Assembly (NCBI RefSeq): GCF_002860325.1
Contig: NZ_PKOJ01000003.1
Span: forward strand, 333,165 to 397,164
DNA from: Neptunicoccus cionae
Lineage (GTDB): Bacteria; Pseudomonadota; Alphaproteobacteria; Rhodobacterales; Rhodobacteraceae
Reading direction: 5' to 3'
DNA: 64,000 bases
The translations under genes and the position numbers were made by a program. The notes beneath the pieces were generated by a model. It did not search any database. It was not told where the DNA came from and saw only the letters and a program-made list of their open reading frames with translations. Each line of letters begins with the position of its first letter. Position 1 is the stretch's first letter. Positions 26,100 through 34,707 of the stretch are shown here, piece after piece.

Positions 26100-26648
26100 T
26101 CAGCTTTGCCCCTTCAATCTGGAGGCCGCCCGCGCATCCCGCGAGGTCGGCGCAAGCCAGATACCAAAAAACCGGTCCCGCAGGCGCGGATAGGCCAGCG
26201 TGCAGGTCTTGCGCCCGTTGACGAACAGGCTGGCGCGATCCGGACCATGAGAGACCCCCGTAACCCGCACGCCCGTGTCCACATCCACAAGGCAGTTGCG
26301 GAGCCGCTGTTCAAATGCGCCGTGATCAGAAACGCGGCCCCCTTCTACCCTGACGATTTCCTTGATCGTCGTTCGTGCCAGCAGTTCGGCGCTGAACGGA
26401 TAGGCATAGCGCAGGCTCAGTGCGAAAGGCTCCCGCTGGTCGAATGTCCCTGCAGATGCCGTCCAAAGTTCTGCATCATAGAGTTTCCTCCCCCATAGGC
26501 GCGCGCTGGCCATTCCTTTCAGCGACGCAGCACCTAGCGATCGGGCGACCTCCCCCGGTGCAGATTGCGCCACCGCCTGCCCCGTGTTCAGCGAACCAAG
26601 AACAACGGCAATCAGAAAGGATGCAACAGCAATGCTTGGAAAGCTCAT
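26100..26648 (-). CDS. Chalcone isomerase-like periplasmic protein
   Basis: A 182-residue exported protein. The start at 26648 is fixed by an ATGA overlap with the DUF1365 gene. A signal peptide spans about residues 1-28 (hydrophobic core VASFLIAVVLG, cleavage near AVAQS). The mature part (KLYDAELWT, FALSLRYAYPFSAELLARTTIKEI described by its ALSLRY core, and FFGIWL near the end) fits the chalcone-isomerase-like family. In plants, relatives of this fold bind fatty acids rather than make flavonoids, which would suit a lipid-related operon. No catalytic role can be claimed. Confidence 0.75.
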   Translation of the reverse strand: MSFPSIAVASFLIAVVLGSLNTGQAVAQSAPGEVARSLGAASLKGMASARLWGRKLYDAELWTASAGTFDQREPFALSLRYAYPFSAELLARTTIKEIVRVEGGRVSDHGAFEQRLRNCLVDVDTGVRVTGVSHGPDRASLFVNGRKTCTLAYPRLRDRFFGIWLAPTSRDARAASRLKGQS

Positions 26649-27409
26649 GACGAAACCTCCTGCTCCGGCGGTTCCGGCCTGTTGCGAAAACCCGCCCCCT
26701 TCCACCAGAGCCGCAGTGCCTGCCAATATATCAGGCCTAGCACCCGTAAGGAGCCAAAGGGACGCGCCACCGCCATGCCAAGGATAGAGCGGTTGGAAAG
26801 AGGCCGCCGCTTGCCGTGGAAAGTGGCGATCACCCCGCTTTCCTTGCTGCGGAAATCAATCACGATACCGATATGCCGGTCTGTCACATCAAAGCGGAAA
26901 CTGTATTCACCGCTAACCGGCTGGAATGGCGACACATGAAATATCTTGCGGGCTGTCAGCCGGTCCGTGGGCAGGATCGGCGCCAGATCACTGTGATGGC
27001 ACAGATAGGAATGACGGTCCCCGTAGGTGTTGTTTACCTCGGCAATTACAACACGCAGGGTATCTTGGGCATCAAACACCAGCCAGAAACTGACCGGATT
27101 GAAGACATGACCGAAAATACGCGGCTGGGCCAGCAACAGGATTTTCCCGTTACACCGCGCGTCCATGCCCTGTGCGACAAGTATCCCGCGCACCCATTCA
27201 ACACCCTGCCCCGCACCGCGCGCGCCGCCGTGATCTATATCGTGGATGGCCGTCAGGTTGGCGCGGTTGCGCGAAAACAGAAACGGTTTGGGGGCATCCC
27301 CGGACAGATCCGACAACACATAATCCACACGGTAGCGGAAGGCGTTTTTCACCGCCCCGTGCCGCCCGTGATAGGTGGTTGCGCAGATATGTTCGGGGGT
27401 TACGCCCAT
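26645..27409 (-). CDS. DUF1365 domain protein
   Basis: A 254-residue DUF1365 protein. Marks of the family are the N-terminal TYHGRHGAVKNAFRYRVDYVL block, the RIFGHVFNPVSFW motif, the YGDRHSYL segment and the KIFHVSPF/SGEYSFRF stretch. DUF1365 genes are almost always paired with an FAD amine oxidase and often a cyclopropane-synthase-like methyltransferase, in clusters tied to unusual fatty acids. The biochemical activity is not established. It overlaps the amine oxidase gene by ten bases and the next gene by four, so it is tightly coupled in the RpoE-driven operon. Confidence 0.87.
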   Translation of the reverse strand: MGVTPEHICATTYHGRHGAVKNAFRYRVDYVLSDLSGDAPKPFLFSRNRANLTAIHDIDHGGARGAGQGVEWVRGILVAQGMDARCNGKILLLAQPRIFGHVFNPVSFWLVFDAQDTLRVVIAEVNNTYGDRHSYLCHHSDLAPILPTDRLTARKIFHVSPFQPVSGEYSFRFDVTDRHIGIVIDFRSKESGVIATFHGKRRPLSNRSILGMAVARPFGSLRVLGLIYWQALRLWWKGAGFRNRPEPPEQEVSS

Positions 27410-28686
27410 TGCGGGATCAGTTTCATATGATCGGCTACATCCACTGCGCTGGAATACCCGTCTTCATGAAAGCCGTTGCGCAAATAGGCACCGCAGAACC
27501 AAGTATTGTTCAATCCTTGCAACGCCTTAATCCTGCTTTGCGCCGCCAGCGCCGCGCGGTCGAACACCGGATGCATGAAGCTGGTCTCCTCATAGATCAA
27601 TTCTTCACGGATCGTGCTGGTCGGGTTCAGAGAACTGAGCAGCAGATCGTCATGGGGAATGGATTGCAGGGTGTTCATCCAGTAGGTGATACCCACGGGA
27701 TCAGAGGTGTTCTGCCGCGCTGTCGTATAGGTCCAACTGGCCCAGCAGGATTTGCGCTTGGGCATGATTGACGGATCCGCGTGCAGCACCGCACGGTTGC
27801 GCTGGTAGCCGATCGCGCCCAGTGTAGAGGTTTCTTCCGGCGTGGGATCGGCGAGCATCGCCAGCGCCTGATCCGAATGGCAGGCAAAAACCACACGGTC
27901 GAATTGCTCCCATGTGCCACCTTCAAGACGAACCTCTGCGCCGGCACTATTGCGCCGCACTGCCACAACATTGGCACCGGTGCGAATTTCGCAGCCATGC
28001 CTGCGCATCGCCAGTTCAAGCCTGCGAACGTATTCAACAGAGCCGCCGTTCACTGTATACCACTGATGCTGGCCATAGATATTCAGCAGGTTGTGGTTCT
28101 GGAAAAATCGCGTCAGCGCCTGTGCCGGAAAGGATAACATCTGTTCCAGCGGGGTTGACCAAATCGCGCCCGAAAACGGTAGCAGATAATACTTCTGGAA
28201 CCACTCGCCCATCCGCAACCGGCGCATCAGCTCTCCCAGTGTCAGATCGGGATCTGCGGCCATATCAACGGCCTTGGCATTGAACCTCAGGATATCCACC
28301 AGCATTCCCAGAAACAGGGGATTCACGATATTCCGCTTTTGCGCAAACAGAGCAGCAAGATCGTTCAGGGCGTATTCGATCCGACCATCATCCGCAGACA
28401 CGCCAAAGCTCATATCGCTTTTGATAACGGGTACATCCAATTCGTCGAACAGGCCGGTCAACCGCGGATAATTCGCATAATTAAACACGATAAATCCTGT
28501 ATCTACTGGCTGGTCCCCGTTCTTACCCGCTGTCACTGTGCGGGCATGCCCGCCAAGCCGCTTTTCCGTTTCCATCAAGGTCACGTTATTGGTCTTGGAC
28601 AACAGGTGCGCCGCACCCATTCCGGAAATACCCGCACCTATAACAGCGATCTTGGCCGGAGCAGCGGGGGCAAATTCAAATGGCAT
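27400..28686 (-). CDS. FAD-dependent amine oxidase-like desaturase of the singlet-oxygen operon
   Basis: A 428-residue flavoprotein with the dinucleotide motif AVIGAGISGMGAA at residues 14-26, the GG doublet in LGGHARTV, and the amine-oxidase C-terminal FAD block ending SAVDVADHMK. It corresponds to the R. sphaeroides RSP1091-type protein, which as I recall is needed for furan fatty acid formation during singlet-oxygen stress. The usual methyltransferase (Cfa-like) partner is not in this window. It is the first gene of the operon; its start lies about 30 bases after the predicted RpoE promoter and follows TAAGGA. Confidence 0.87.
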   Translation of the reverse strand: MPFEFAPAAPAKIAVIGAGISGMGAAHLLSKTNNVTLMETEKRLGGHARTVTAGKNGDQPVDTGFIVFNYANYPRLTGLFDELDVPVIKSDMSFGVSADDGRIEYALNDLAALFAQKRNIVNPLFLGMLVDILRFNAKAVDMAADPDLTLGELMRRLRMGEWFQKYYLLPFSGAIWSTPLEQMLSFPAQALTRFFQNHNLLNIYGQHQWYTVNGGSVEYVRRLELAMRRHGCEIRTGANVVAVRRNSAGAEVRLEGGTWEQFDRVVFACHSDQALAMLADPTPEETSTLGAIGYQRNRAVLHADPSIMPKRKSCWASWTYTTARQNTSDPVGITYWMNTLQSIPHDDLLLSSLNPTSTIREELIYEETSFMHPVFDRAALAAQSRIKALQGLNNTWFCGAYLRNGFHEDGYSSAVDVADHMKLIPQWA

Positions 28687-28716
28687 TGGAATTCCTTACT
28701 TGAGGTGTACAGTCCA

Positions 28717-28742
28717 TACGCCACGCCAATCCGATTGGATCA
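28717..28742 (-). promoter_or_regulatory. RpoE (ECF11-type) promoter of the amine oxidase operon
   Basis: On the minus strand, TGATCC (28742-28737) and CGTA (28720-28717) are separated by 16 bases. These match the known R. sphaeroides RpoE promoter elements. The expected start gives a leader of about 25 bases to the ATG at 28686. Confidence 0.82.
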
Positions 28743-28775
28743 CATTAACCACGCTCTAATTTATTTTTTCTACCA

Positions 28776-28801
28776 TGATCCAACTGTATTTGGCGCGCGT
28801 A
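28776..28801 (+). promoter_or_regulatory. RpoE (ECF11-type) promoter of rpoE-chrR
   Basis: TGATCC (28776-28781) and CGTA (28798-28801) are again 16 bases apart, and both promoters continue with AA after the first box and have GCGTAT at the second. This would make rpoE autoregulated. The leader to the rpoE ATG is about 95 bases. Confidence 0.82.
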
Positions 28802-28905
28802 TAGAGTTCATGATAGATGCTGTACCACTGTTGAAAGAAAACGACCTGTCTCGAAAGTATAGTCCAAGGGCTATTTCGGGTAGTTTGTCGAAGCGAAGGT
28901 TGAAG

Positions 28906-29475
28906 ATGGGCCCTACTGAGCAGCCGCGCAGTCAAGGTAAAGATTGGAATGCGCAGATATTGCGCGTTCGCAATCACCGTGACGAAGCCGCTTTTGCTGC
29001 CCTGTTCAGCCATTTCGCGCCCCGCATCAAAGGGTTCCTGATCAAATCGGGGGCCAGTGGTACGATGGCCGAAGAATGTGCACAGGAGACCATGATCACC
29101 CTGTGGCACAAAGCCCATTTGTTTGATCCCTCCCGCGCGTCGGCGGCCACGTGGATTTTTACAATTGCGCGGAACAAGAAAATCGACGCCTTCCGCCGGG
29201 CGGCACGGCCCGAACCCGAAGACCTTCCCTGGGGACCGGAACCCGAACCCGAAGCAGCGGATGCGCTGGCGCTCAGTCAGGAAACCGAACATCTGGCAAC
29301 AGCACTAAATGCCTTGCCCGAAAAACAAAGAGATATTGTGAAACGTGCCTATTACGGCGATTTGACCCATTCGGAACTGGCAGAAGAAACCGGCCTTCCG
29401 CTTGGCACGATCAAGTCCCGCATTAGGCTGGCGCTGGATCGCCTGCGCCAGACACTGAACGAGCCTGTGAAATGA
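28906..29475 (+). CDS. rpoE: ECF sigma factor RpoE (group ECF11, singlet-oxygen response)
   Basis: A 189-residue extracytoplasmic-function sigma factor. Region 2 spans about residues 25-95 (FSHFAPRIKGFL, CAQETMITLWHKA, TWIFTIARNKKIDAFRR) and region 4 about 125-185 (ALPEKQRDIVKRAYYGDL, HSELAEETGLPLGTIKSRI). In Rhodobacter this factor is held by ChrR and released by singlet oxygen. The start at 28906 follows GAAGG and matches the family N-terminus; the frame stays open far upstream through non-coding sequence. It overlaps chrR by four bases. An RpoE promoter sits upstream, so autoregulation is likely. Confidence 0.93.
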   Translation: MGPTEQPRSQGKDWNAQILRVRNHRDEAAFAALFSHFAPRIKGFLIKSGASGTMAEECAQETMITLWHKAHLFDPSRASAATWIFTIARNKKIDAFRRAARPEPEDLPWGPEPEPEAADALALSQETEHLATALNALPEKQRDIVKRAYYGDLTHSELAEETGLPLGTIKSRIRLALDRLRQTLNEPVK

Positions 29476-30122
29476 CTGTAAAACACCTTTTAAACGAACA
29501 ACTGCTTATGGGATATGCCGCCGGCATCCTCCCCGAAGCGTTTGACCTTGTTGTCGCTTCCCATCTGAGCCTATCAGATGAGAGCCGCGCTATGCTGGGC
29601 GGTTACGAGGCCGTAGGCGGCGTGGTGATGGAAGAAACAGAATCTGTCGAGATGGGCGCTCATGCGCTGGAGTCCGTAATGGCGCGGATCAAGTCTGGCA
29701 AAGAAATCACCGAGAAACCCGCTGTAAGAGCCACCAGACCCGGTGTCTTGCCCGAACCCTTGCAGGAATATGTGGGCGGCGACGTAGATAAAATCAAATG
29801 GCGCCCGCTGGGTGGCGGCGTAAAGCAGGCGATCCTGCCAACTTCTGGCAAGGCGCAGGCCCGCCTTCTGCTGATCCCTGCGGGCGTGGCCGTGCCCGAT
29901 CACGGGCATCGCGGCACCGAACTGACGCTGGTGCTGCAAGGGTCTTTTTCTGACGAAGTGGATCGTTTTTCCCGTGGCGACATTGAAATCGCGGATGAGG
30001 ATCTGAACCACCAGCCCGTTGCCGGCCCTGAAGCGGATTGCATCTGCCTTGCTGCCACTGACGCGCCTTTGCGGTTTAACAGCCTGATCCCGCGCCTGCT
30101 CCAGCCGATCTTTCGTATTTAA
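29472..30122 (+). CDS. chrR: ChrR-type cupin anti-sigma factor lacking the two zinc cysteines of its anti-sigma domain
   Basis: A 216-residue anti-sigma factor made of an N-terminal anti-sigma domain (about 1-85) and a C-terminal cupin (about 95-205). In R. sphaeroides ChrR the anti-sigma domain binds zinc through two His and two Cys residues. Here His31 is kept and a His is present at 5, but the two Cys positions are Ser35 and Ser38 (SHLSLSDESRA). The bases read clearly as TCA and AGC. The cupin metal site is intact (His144, His146, Glu150, His180) and so are the two cysteines near the end (Cys190, Cys192 in DCICLA). It should still bind RpoE and sense singlet oxygen, but perhaps without zinc in the anti-sigma domain. 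Confidence 0.92.
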   Translation: MTVKHLLNEQLLMGYAAGILPEAFDLVVASHLSLSDESRAMLGGYEAVGGVVMEETESVEMGAHALESVMARIKSGKEITEKPAVRATRPGVLPEPLQEYVGGDVDKIKWRPLGGGVKQAILPTSGKAQARLLLIPAGVAVPDHGHRGTELTLVLQGSFSDEVDRFSRGDIEIADEDLNHQPVAGPEADCICLAATDAPLRFNSLIPRLLQPIFRI

Positions 30123-31435
30123 GGACCGGTCGGCGCGCTCGTCGCACGCTTTTCGGCCTGTTTGCGAATTCTGCGCACGCCCAGCCACACCAATAGCACC
30201 ACCGGCAGCACCAGTCCGGCGCCGAACCATTTTTGCGAAATCCCAAGCTGGTCCGCAATCGGCGCCAGCAGTTTGGCCAGCAGGTTCACCCCGTAGTAGC
30301 TGATCGCCACCACCGACAGGCCCTCAACCGTTTCCTGCAACCGCAGTTGCAGGGCCGCGCGGGTGTCCATCTGTTTTAGGATCTGCCGGTTGCGCTCATC
30401 CGCATCAACGCTGACCCTTGTGGCCAGCAGGTCCGATGCCCGCGCTGCGCGGCCCGAAATATCCGCCAGCCTGCGGGATGCCGAGCGGCAGGTGCGCATG
30501 GCCGGTTCAAACCGGCGCATCATGAATTCGGAAAACAACTGATAGCCCGCCAGCCGCTCTTCGCGCAGGACATTGACCCGTTCATGCACCAAGGCCGAAT
30601 AGGCTTCGGCTGCGGTAAAGCGAAAGGCCGTATCGGCAGAAAAATTTTCCACCCGACCGGAGATATGCAGCAGGCGATCCAGCTCATCCTTGGAATTTTC
30701 ATGGGCATCGGTCATTTCCCGCACCACCTGCGCCAGATCGCGGTCCAGATCGGACAGGCGCGAAAACACATCCCGCGCAATCGGCAGGGTCAACATGGCC
30801 ATCGTCTTGTAGGTCTCGATCTCGATCAACCGCTGGACAATCCGTCCCATACGGTTCGCGCCGGTCTCGCCCACCTGAAACACCGCAAAGCGGATGTGTT
30901 CATGGGCGTCGAGCCGGAAATCCCCCACAATCGCTGCATCCCGTTCCAGCACGAAAGACGCCGCGACGGCCTCGGTGTGGAGCCATTCGCTGCCCACTTC
31001 GGAAACCCGCGCGATCACCGCCTCTTGCGACACGGCATGTTCAAGACGCACAAGGATGGAGGACAGCAACCGTCCCGGCGCATCGGCCAGCCAGCTATCC
31101 GGGAAATAATCGAACAACCCGCCGTCAAAAGGCACTTCGGACACGCCATCGGCAAACAGGGTAAAGGTGCAGAATTCCGAATGCCGTTCCCACTTCAGAT
31201 GCACCATCCCGAGATCGGCACTATGGTGGGCCGCATCCGGTGCCGGATGGGCCGCGCCGTAACGGTCAAGCAAGGCCAGCAGATGATCCCGATAGGCGTC
31301 TGATCCGTTTGTGTCCCGCTCTATCGCGATAGAGGCCGCGCGGCTCGGGGCGCGCAACACGGGAAACGGGCGGGCGTGTAATTCATTGCTCAGCGCAACG
31401 CGGTCGGGGTGGTGGGCTATGGCAGAAAGCGGCAT
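30119..31435 (-). CDS. DUF3422 family inner-membrane protein
   Basis: A 438-residue DUF3422 protein. The N-terminus HPDRVALSNELHARPFP is diagnostic. A long soluble region with helical, coiled-coil-like stretches (about 210-370) leads to two C-terminal hydrophobic segments (SVVAISYYGVNLLAKLLAPIA and GAGLVLPVVLLVWLGV region), which anchor it with most of the chain probably in the cytoplasm. Function is unknown. The gene is convergent with chrR and the two stop codons overlap in TTAA, so it is not part of the RpoE message. Confidence 0.85.
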   Translation of the reverse strand: MPLSAIAHHPDRVALSNELHARPFPVLRAPSRAASIAIERDTNGSDAYRDHLLALLDRYGAAHPAPDAAHHSADLGMVHLKWERHSEFCTFTLFADGVSEVPFDGGLFDYFPDSWLADAPGRLLSSILVRLEHAVSQEAVIARVSEVGSEWLHTEAVAASFVLERDAAIVGDFRLDAHEHIRFAVFQVGETGANRMGRIVQRLIEIETYKTMAMLTLPIARDVFSRLSDLDRDLAQVVREMTDAHENSKDELDRLLHISGRVENFSADTAFRFTAAEAYSALVHERVNVLREERLAGYQLFSEFMMRRFEPAMRTCRSASRRLADISGRAARASDLLATRVSVDADERNRQILKQMDTRAALQLRLQETVEGLSVVAISYYGVNLLAKLLAPIADQLGISQKWFGAGLVLPVVLLVWLGVRRIRKQAEKRATSAPTGP

Positions 31436-31513
31436 GGAAATCCTGACTTCTCAAACGGGTTTTGCCATGAAACCGCGGATTGCCGTTCGTGCAAGACGCA
31501 AACTGACGCAGCG

Positions 31514-32731
31514 TCACTCTCCGGCGTCCGCCAGAGAAGTCAGCGGATCGTCTCGTTCCTGTTCTACCGGATCGAAATCAAAGGCTTCCAGCCGCCGCGC
31601 CCGTCCTCCGGCTTTGGTGGCAGAAATCTTGATTTCCTCAATGTCCTTGCTCGCCTGACCGAAGTGCCGGTCCAGATTGCCCACACGGGTTTCAAGCCGT
31701 TCTACATCCTTGTGCAACAGGCCCAGTTCCGCGCGGATCGCACCCGCCTGTTCCTTCATCCGCGCGTCTTTCAGCACGGCCCGCATGGTGTTGAGCGTGG
31801 CCATACAGGTGGTCGGGGACACGATCCAGACGCGGGCGGCAAAACCCTCGCGCACGACTTCGGGAAAATTTGCGTGCAACTCCGCGTAAACTGCCTCGGA
31901 GGGCAAGAACAGCAACGCACCCTCGGCGGTTTCGCCTTCGATGATGTATTTCTCTGCGATGGCTTTGATATGGGCCCGCAGCGCCGTGCGCATGTTCCGC
32001 GCCGCCACCTGTGCCGCCGCAGGATTGTCAGCCGCGCGGATCGCTTCATAGGCTTCCAGCGGGAACTTGCTGTCGATCACAATCGGCCCGGGCGGTTTTG
32101 GCAGATGGATCAGGCAATCCGCCCGCTTTCCGTTGCTCAGCGTCTGCTGAAAGGAAAACGCATCCGGCGGCATCGCCTTGCGCACGATGTCATTAAGCTG
32201 GATTTCCCCGAAGGCACCGCGCGTCTGTTTGTTGGACAGAATATCCTGCAAGGACAGCACGTCACCGGAGAGCTTTTCGATATTGGTCTGGGCCTTATCA
32301 ATTGTGGCCAGACGCTCTTGCAACTGGGTCAGGGATTTGGTGGTCTTCTCCGAATTGCCCTGTAGCGTGTCCCGCATCTGCCCCTGCAACTCTGCCATTG
32401 TCCGGGCCGAGCGCATTGCGTTTTCATGCAGCTTTTCCTGCATTTGCTGGTTCACCTGCGACAACCGCACCTCTACTGTTTGCATGGTCTGCGCTTGGGA
32501 CTGGGACAGACTATCAAGCCCGCCTTTCAGAACATGCTGGCTCTCGTTCAGAATACGCAGCCCCTCCCCCATAGCCAGCATCTGACTGGCGAGCGGTTCT
32601 GTCGCCCGCGCCGCACGCCCCGCAGCACGCATGGCCACAAACAGCAGGATAACAACAAGGAACAGGGCGATGCCGCCAGCCACGAGGGACAGCAGCAGGG
32701 GATCACCCGTCAGGCTTTGCAAATCAATCAT
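31514..32731 (-). CDS. rmuC: DNA recombination protein RmuC
   Basis: A 405-residue RmuC. One membrane segment lies at the N-terminus (residues 12-33), followed by a long coiled coil (about 45-175) and the nuclease-fold RmuC domain (about 180-360; VIDSKFPLEAY and LFLPSEAVYAEL are family motifs). RmuC limits recombination at short inverted repeats and may cut DNA structures. It overlaps the mutL stop by four bases, so mismatch repair and recombination control share one message. Confidence 0.92.
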   Translation of the reverse strand: MIDLQSLTGDPLLLSLVAGGIALFLVVILLFVAMRAAGRAARATEPLASQMLAMGEGLRILNESQHVLKGGLDSLSQSQAQTMQTVEVRLSQVNQQMQEKLHENAMRSARTMAELQGQMRDTLQGNSEKTTKSLTQLQERLATIDKAQTNIEKLSGDVLSLQDILSNKQTRGAFGEIQLNDIVRKAMPPDAFSFQQTLSNGKRADCLIHLPKPPGPIVIDSKFPLEAYEAIRAADNPAAAQVAARNMRTALRAHIKAIAEKYIIEGETAEGALLFLPSEAVYAELHANFPEVVREGFAARVWIVSPTTCMATLNTMRAVLKDARMKEQAGAIRAELGLLHKDVERLETRVGNLDRHFGQASKDIEEIKISATKAGGRARRLEAFDFDPVEQERDDPLTSLADAGE

Positions 32732-34611
32732 CGCCGCCCGAAGAGTTTTTCAATGTCGGTAAGTTTCAGCTCCACATAGGTGGGCCGCCCGTGGTTGCAC
32801 TGGCCCGAATGGGGCGTCGCCTCCATCTCGCGCAGGAGGGCGTTCATCTCTTCCGCCCGCATCATCCGGCCCGAGCGGATTGATCCGTGACAGGCCACAC
32901 GGCTTAGGATTGCTTCAATCCGGTCCTTCACCGTTTGCGTCTGGTCCAGATCAGCCAGTTCATCCGCAATATCGCGGATCATTGCCTGCGCGTTCACTTC
33001 CCCCAATAGGGCGGGTGTTTCGCGCACGCACACTGCATTGCCGCCAAAATCCTCAACCACCAGCCCGAATTGCGCCAGTTCATCAGCTGCGGCCAGCACG
33101 CTGGCTTGCGCACCTGCCTCCAGTTCGACGATCTCGGGAATCAGCAGCGCCTGCGCCGCGACACCATTCTGCAACATCTGTTTCTTCAGCCGTTCATAGA
33201 CCAGCCGTTCATGGGCGGCGTGTTGATCGACAATCACAATCCCGTCCGGTGTCTGGGCAATCACATAGTTCTCATGCACTTGCGCCCGCGCCGCACCAAG
33301 CGGTTGATCCGCCGAAACAGGCGTATCGGACACAGGTTCCATCCGTGCGGAATAGGCGGGGGCGGTTTCCGCAAATCCGCCCTGCGCGGGTTCGACCGGC
33401 GTATAGCTTTGCGGCGGCGCGTAGCTTTGCGGTGTTGCCTGCGGGATGAAACTGCTGCGCGGTTGCATCTGGTAGACCGGCGCTTCAACGCGGTTTTCAG
33501 GGCGAAACGCCCCCAGCGTTGCATCCGCCACGGTGGTTGACGCCCGATGCCCTGCCTCTGCCAGTCCGTGACGCAGGGCGCTGACGATCAGACCTCGGGC
33601 CAGACCGGGATCGCGAAAGCGGACTTCGGATTTGGCGGGATGCACGTTCACATCCACCAGTGTGGGATCACACTCCAGAAACAGCGCCAGCGCGGGATGG
33701 CGTTCGCGGTGCAGGAAGTCCGAATAGGCGCCACGGATCGCGCCATAAAACACCTTGTCGCGCACAGGGCGTCCGTTCACAAACATATACTGCGCCGTGG
33801 CAGAGCCGCGCGAATAGGTCGGCAAGCTGGCAAATCCGGTGATGGCGATGCCTTCCCGTTCCGCATCAATCCGCAGGGCATTAGCGGCAAAATCAGACCC
33901 CAGAATTTTCCCCAGCCGCGCGTGCAGCGCATCAAACAGATCGCCGCTCTGGGCTTCGGCCTGAAACACAACGCGGCCTTCGCCCCCGCCGGACACATCG
34001 CGCAGGGTGAAGCCAATCATCGGTTCGGCCATCGCCAGCCGCTTGATCACATCTATGATGGCACCGCTTTCCGCGCGGTCGGTGCGCAGGAACTTCAACC
34101 GCGCCGGTGTGGCATGGAACAGGTCACGCAATTCGACCACGGTTCCCCGCGACAGGGCCGCCGGACGCACGGCGGACATATCCCCGCCGTGGACAGTGAT
34201 CTGCGCCGCAGACTCCGCGCCGTCAGCCCGCGATGTGATCGACAACCGCCCCACCGCGCCAAGCGATGGCAGCGCCTCTCCGCGAAAGCCGAAGGTATGG
34301 ATGTTCAACAGGTCCGATCCGTCGATTTTTGATGTGGCATGACGGGACAGCGCCAGCGGCAACTGGTCTTCGGGAATGCCGTGGCCGTCGTCGCTGACCC
34401 GCAGCAAAGTCTTGCCACCATCGGCGTAGGCGATTTCAATCCGGCGGGCGCCCGCATCAATTGCGTTCTCCACCAGCTCTTTCACGGCGCTGGCGGGACG
34501 TTCCACCACCTCTCCGGCGGCAATACGGTTAGCGGCGGCGTCATCCAACTGGCGGATGGGACGGCGGATCGGGGCTGTTTCAGCCTGTATTTTGGGGTCT
34601 GCTACACTCAT
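32728..34611 (-). CDS. mutL: DNA mismatch repair protein MutL (endonuclease type)
   Basis: A 627-residue MutL. The GHKL ATPase region has ELVENAIDAGA, DDGHGI and TFGFRGEALPS. The C-terminal domain carries DQHAAHERLVYE, which matches the DQHA(X)2E(X)4E endonuclease motif of MutL proteins from bacteria without MutH, and later ACHGSIRSG and CNHGRPT. A Pro- and Gln-rich linker (about 340-430) separates the two halves. I place the start at 34611 (MSVADPK); the frame also opens at 34647, but neither has a strong ribosome site. The rmuC gene overlaps its end. Confidence 0.94.
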   Translation of the reverse strand: MSVADPKIQAETAPIRRPIRQLDDAAANRIAAGEVVERPASAVKELVENAIDAGARRIEIAYADGGKTLLRVSDDGHGIPEDQLPLALSRHATSKIDGSDLLNIHTFGFRGEALPSLGAVGRLSITSRADGAESAAQITVHGGDMSAVRPAALSRGTVVELRDLFHATPARLKFLRTDRAESGAIIDVIKRLAMAEPMIGFTLRDVSGGGEGRVVFQAEAQSGDLFDALHARLGKILGSDFAANALRIDAEREGIAITGFASLPTYSRGSATAQYMFVNGRPVRDKVFYGAIRGAYSDFLHRERHPALALFLECDPTLVDVNVHPAKSEVRFRDPGLARGLIVSALRHGLAEAGHRASTTVADATLGAFRPENRVEAPVYQMQPRSSFIPQATPQSYAPPQSYTPVEPAQGGFAETAPAYSARMEPVSDTPVSADQPLGAARAQVHENYVIAQTPDGIVIVDQHAAHERLVYERLKKQMLQNGVAAQALLIPEIVELEAGAQASVLAAADELAQFGLVVEDFGGNAVCVRETPALLGEVNAQAMIRDIADELADLDQTQTVKDRIEAILSRVACHGSIRSGRMMRAEEMNALLREMEATPHSGQCNHGRPTYVELKLTDIEKLFGRR

Positions 34612-34707
34612 ACCACTACAAATAGCAGTAATCCCCGCGATTCGCACACGGGGATTTGGTTAATGAGGCGGTTGGTTTGCGGTCCGGCGCACAAGCGCCG
34701 AACCGTT

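Noticed and set aside
28339..28905. Upstream extension of the rpoE frame
   Set aside because: The extra part is antisense to the amine oxidase gene and crosses both RpoE promoters. The family start is at 28906.
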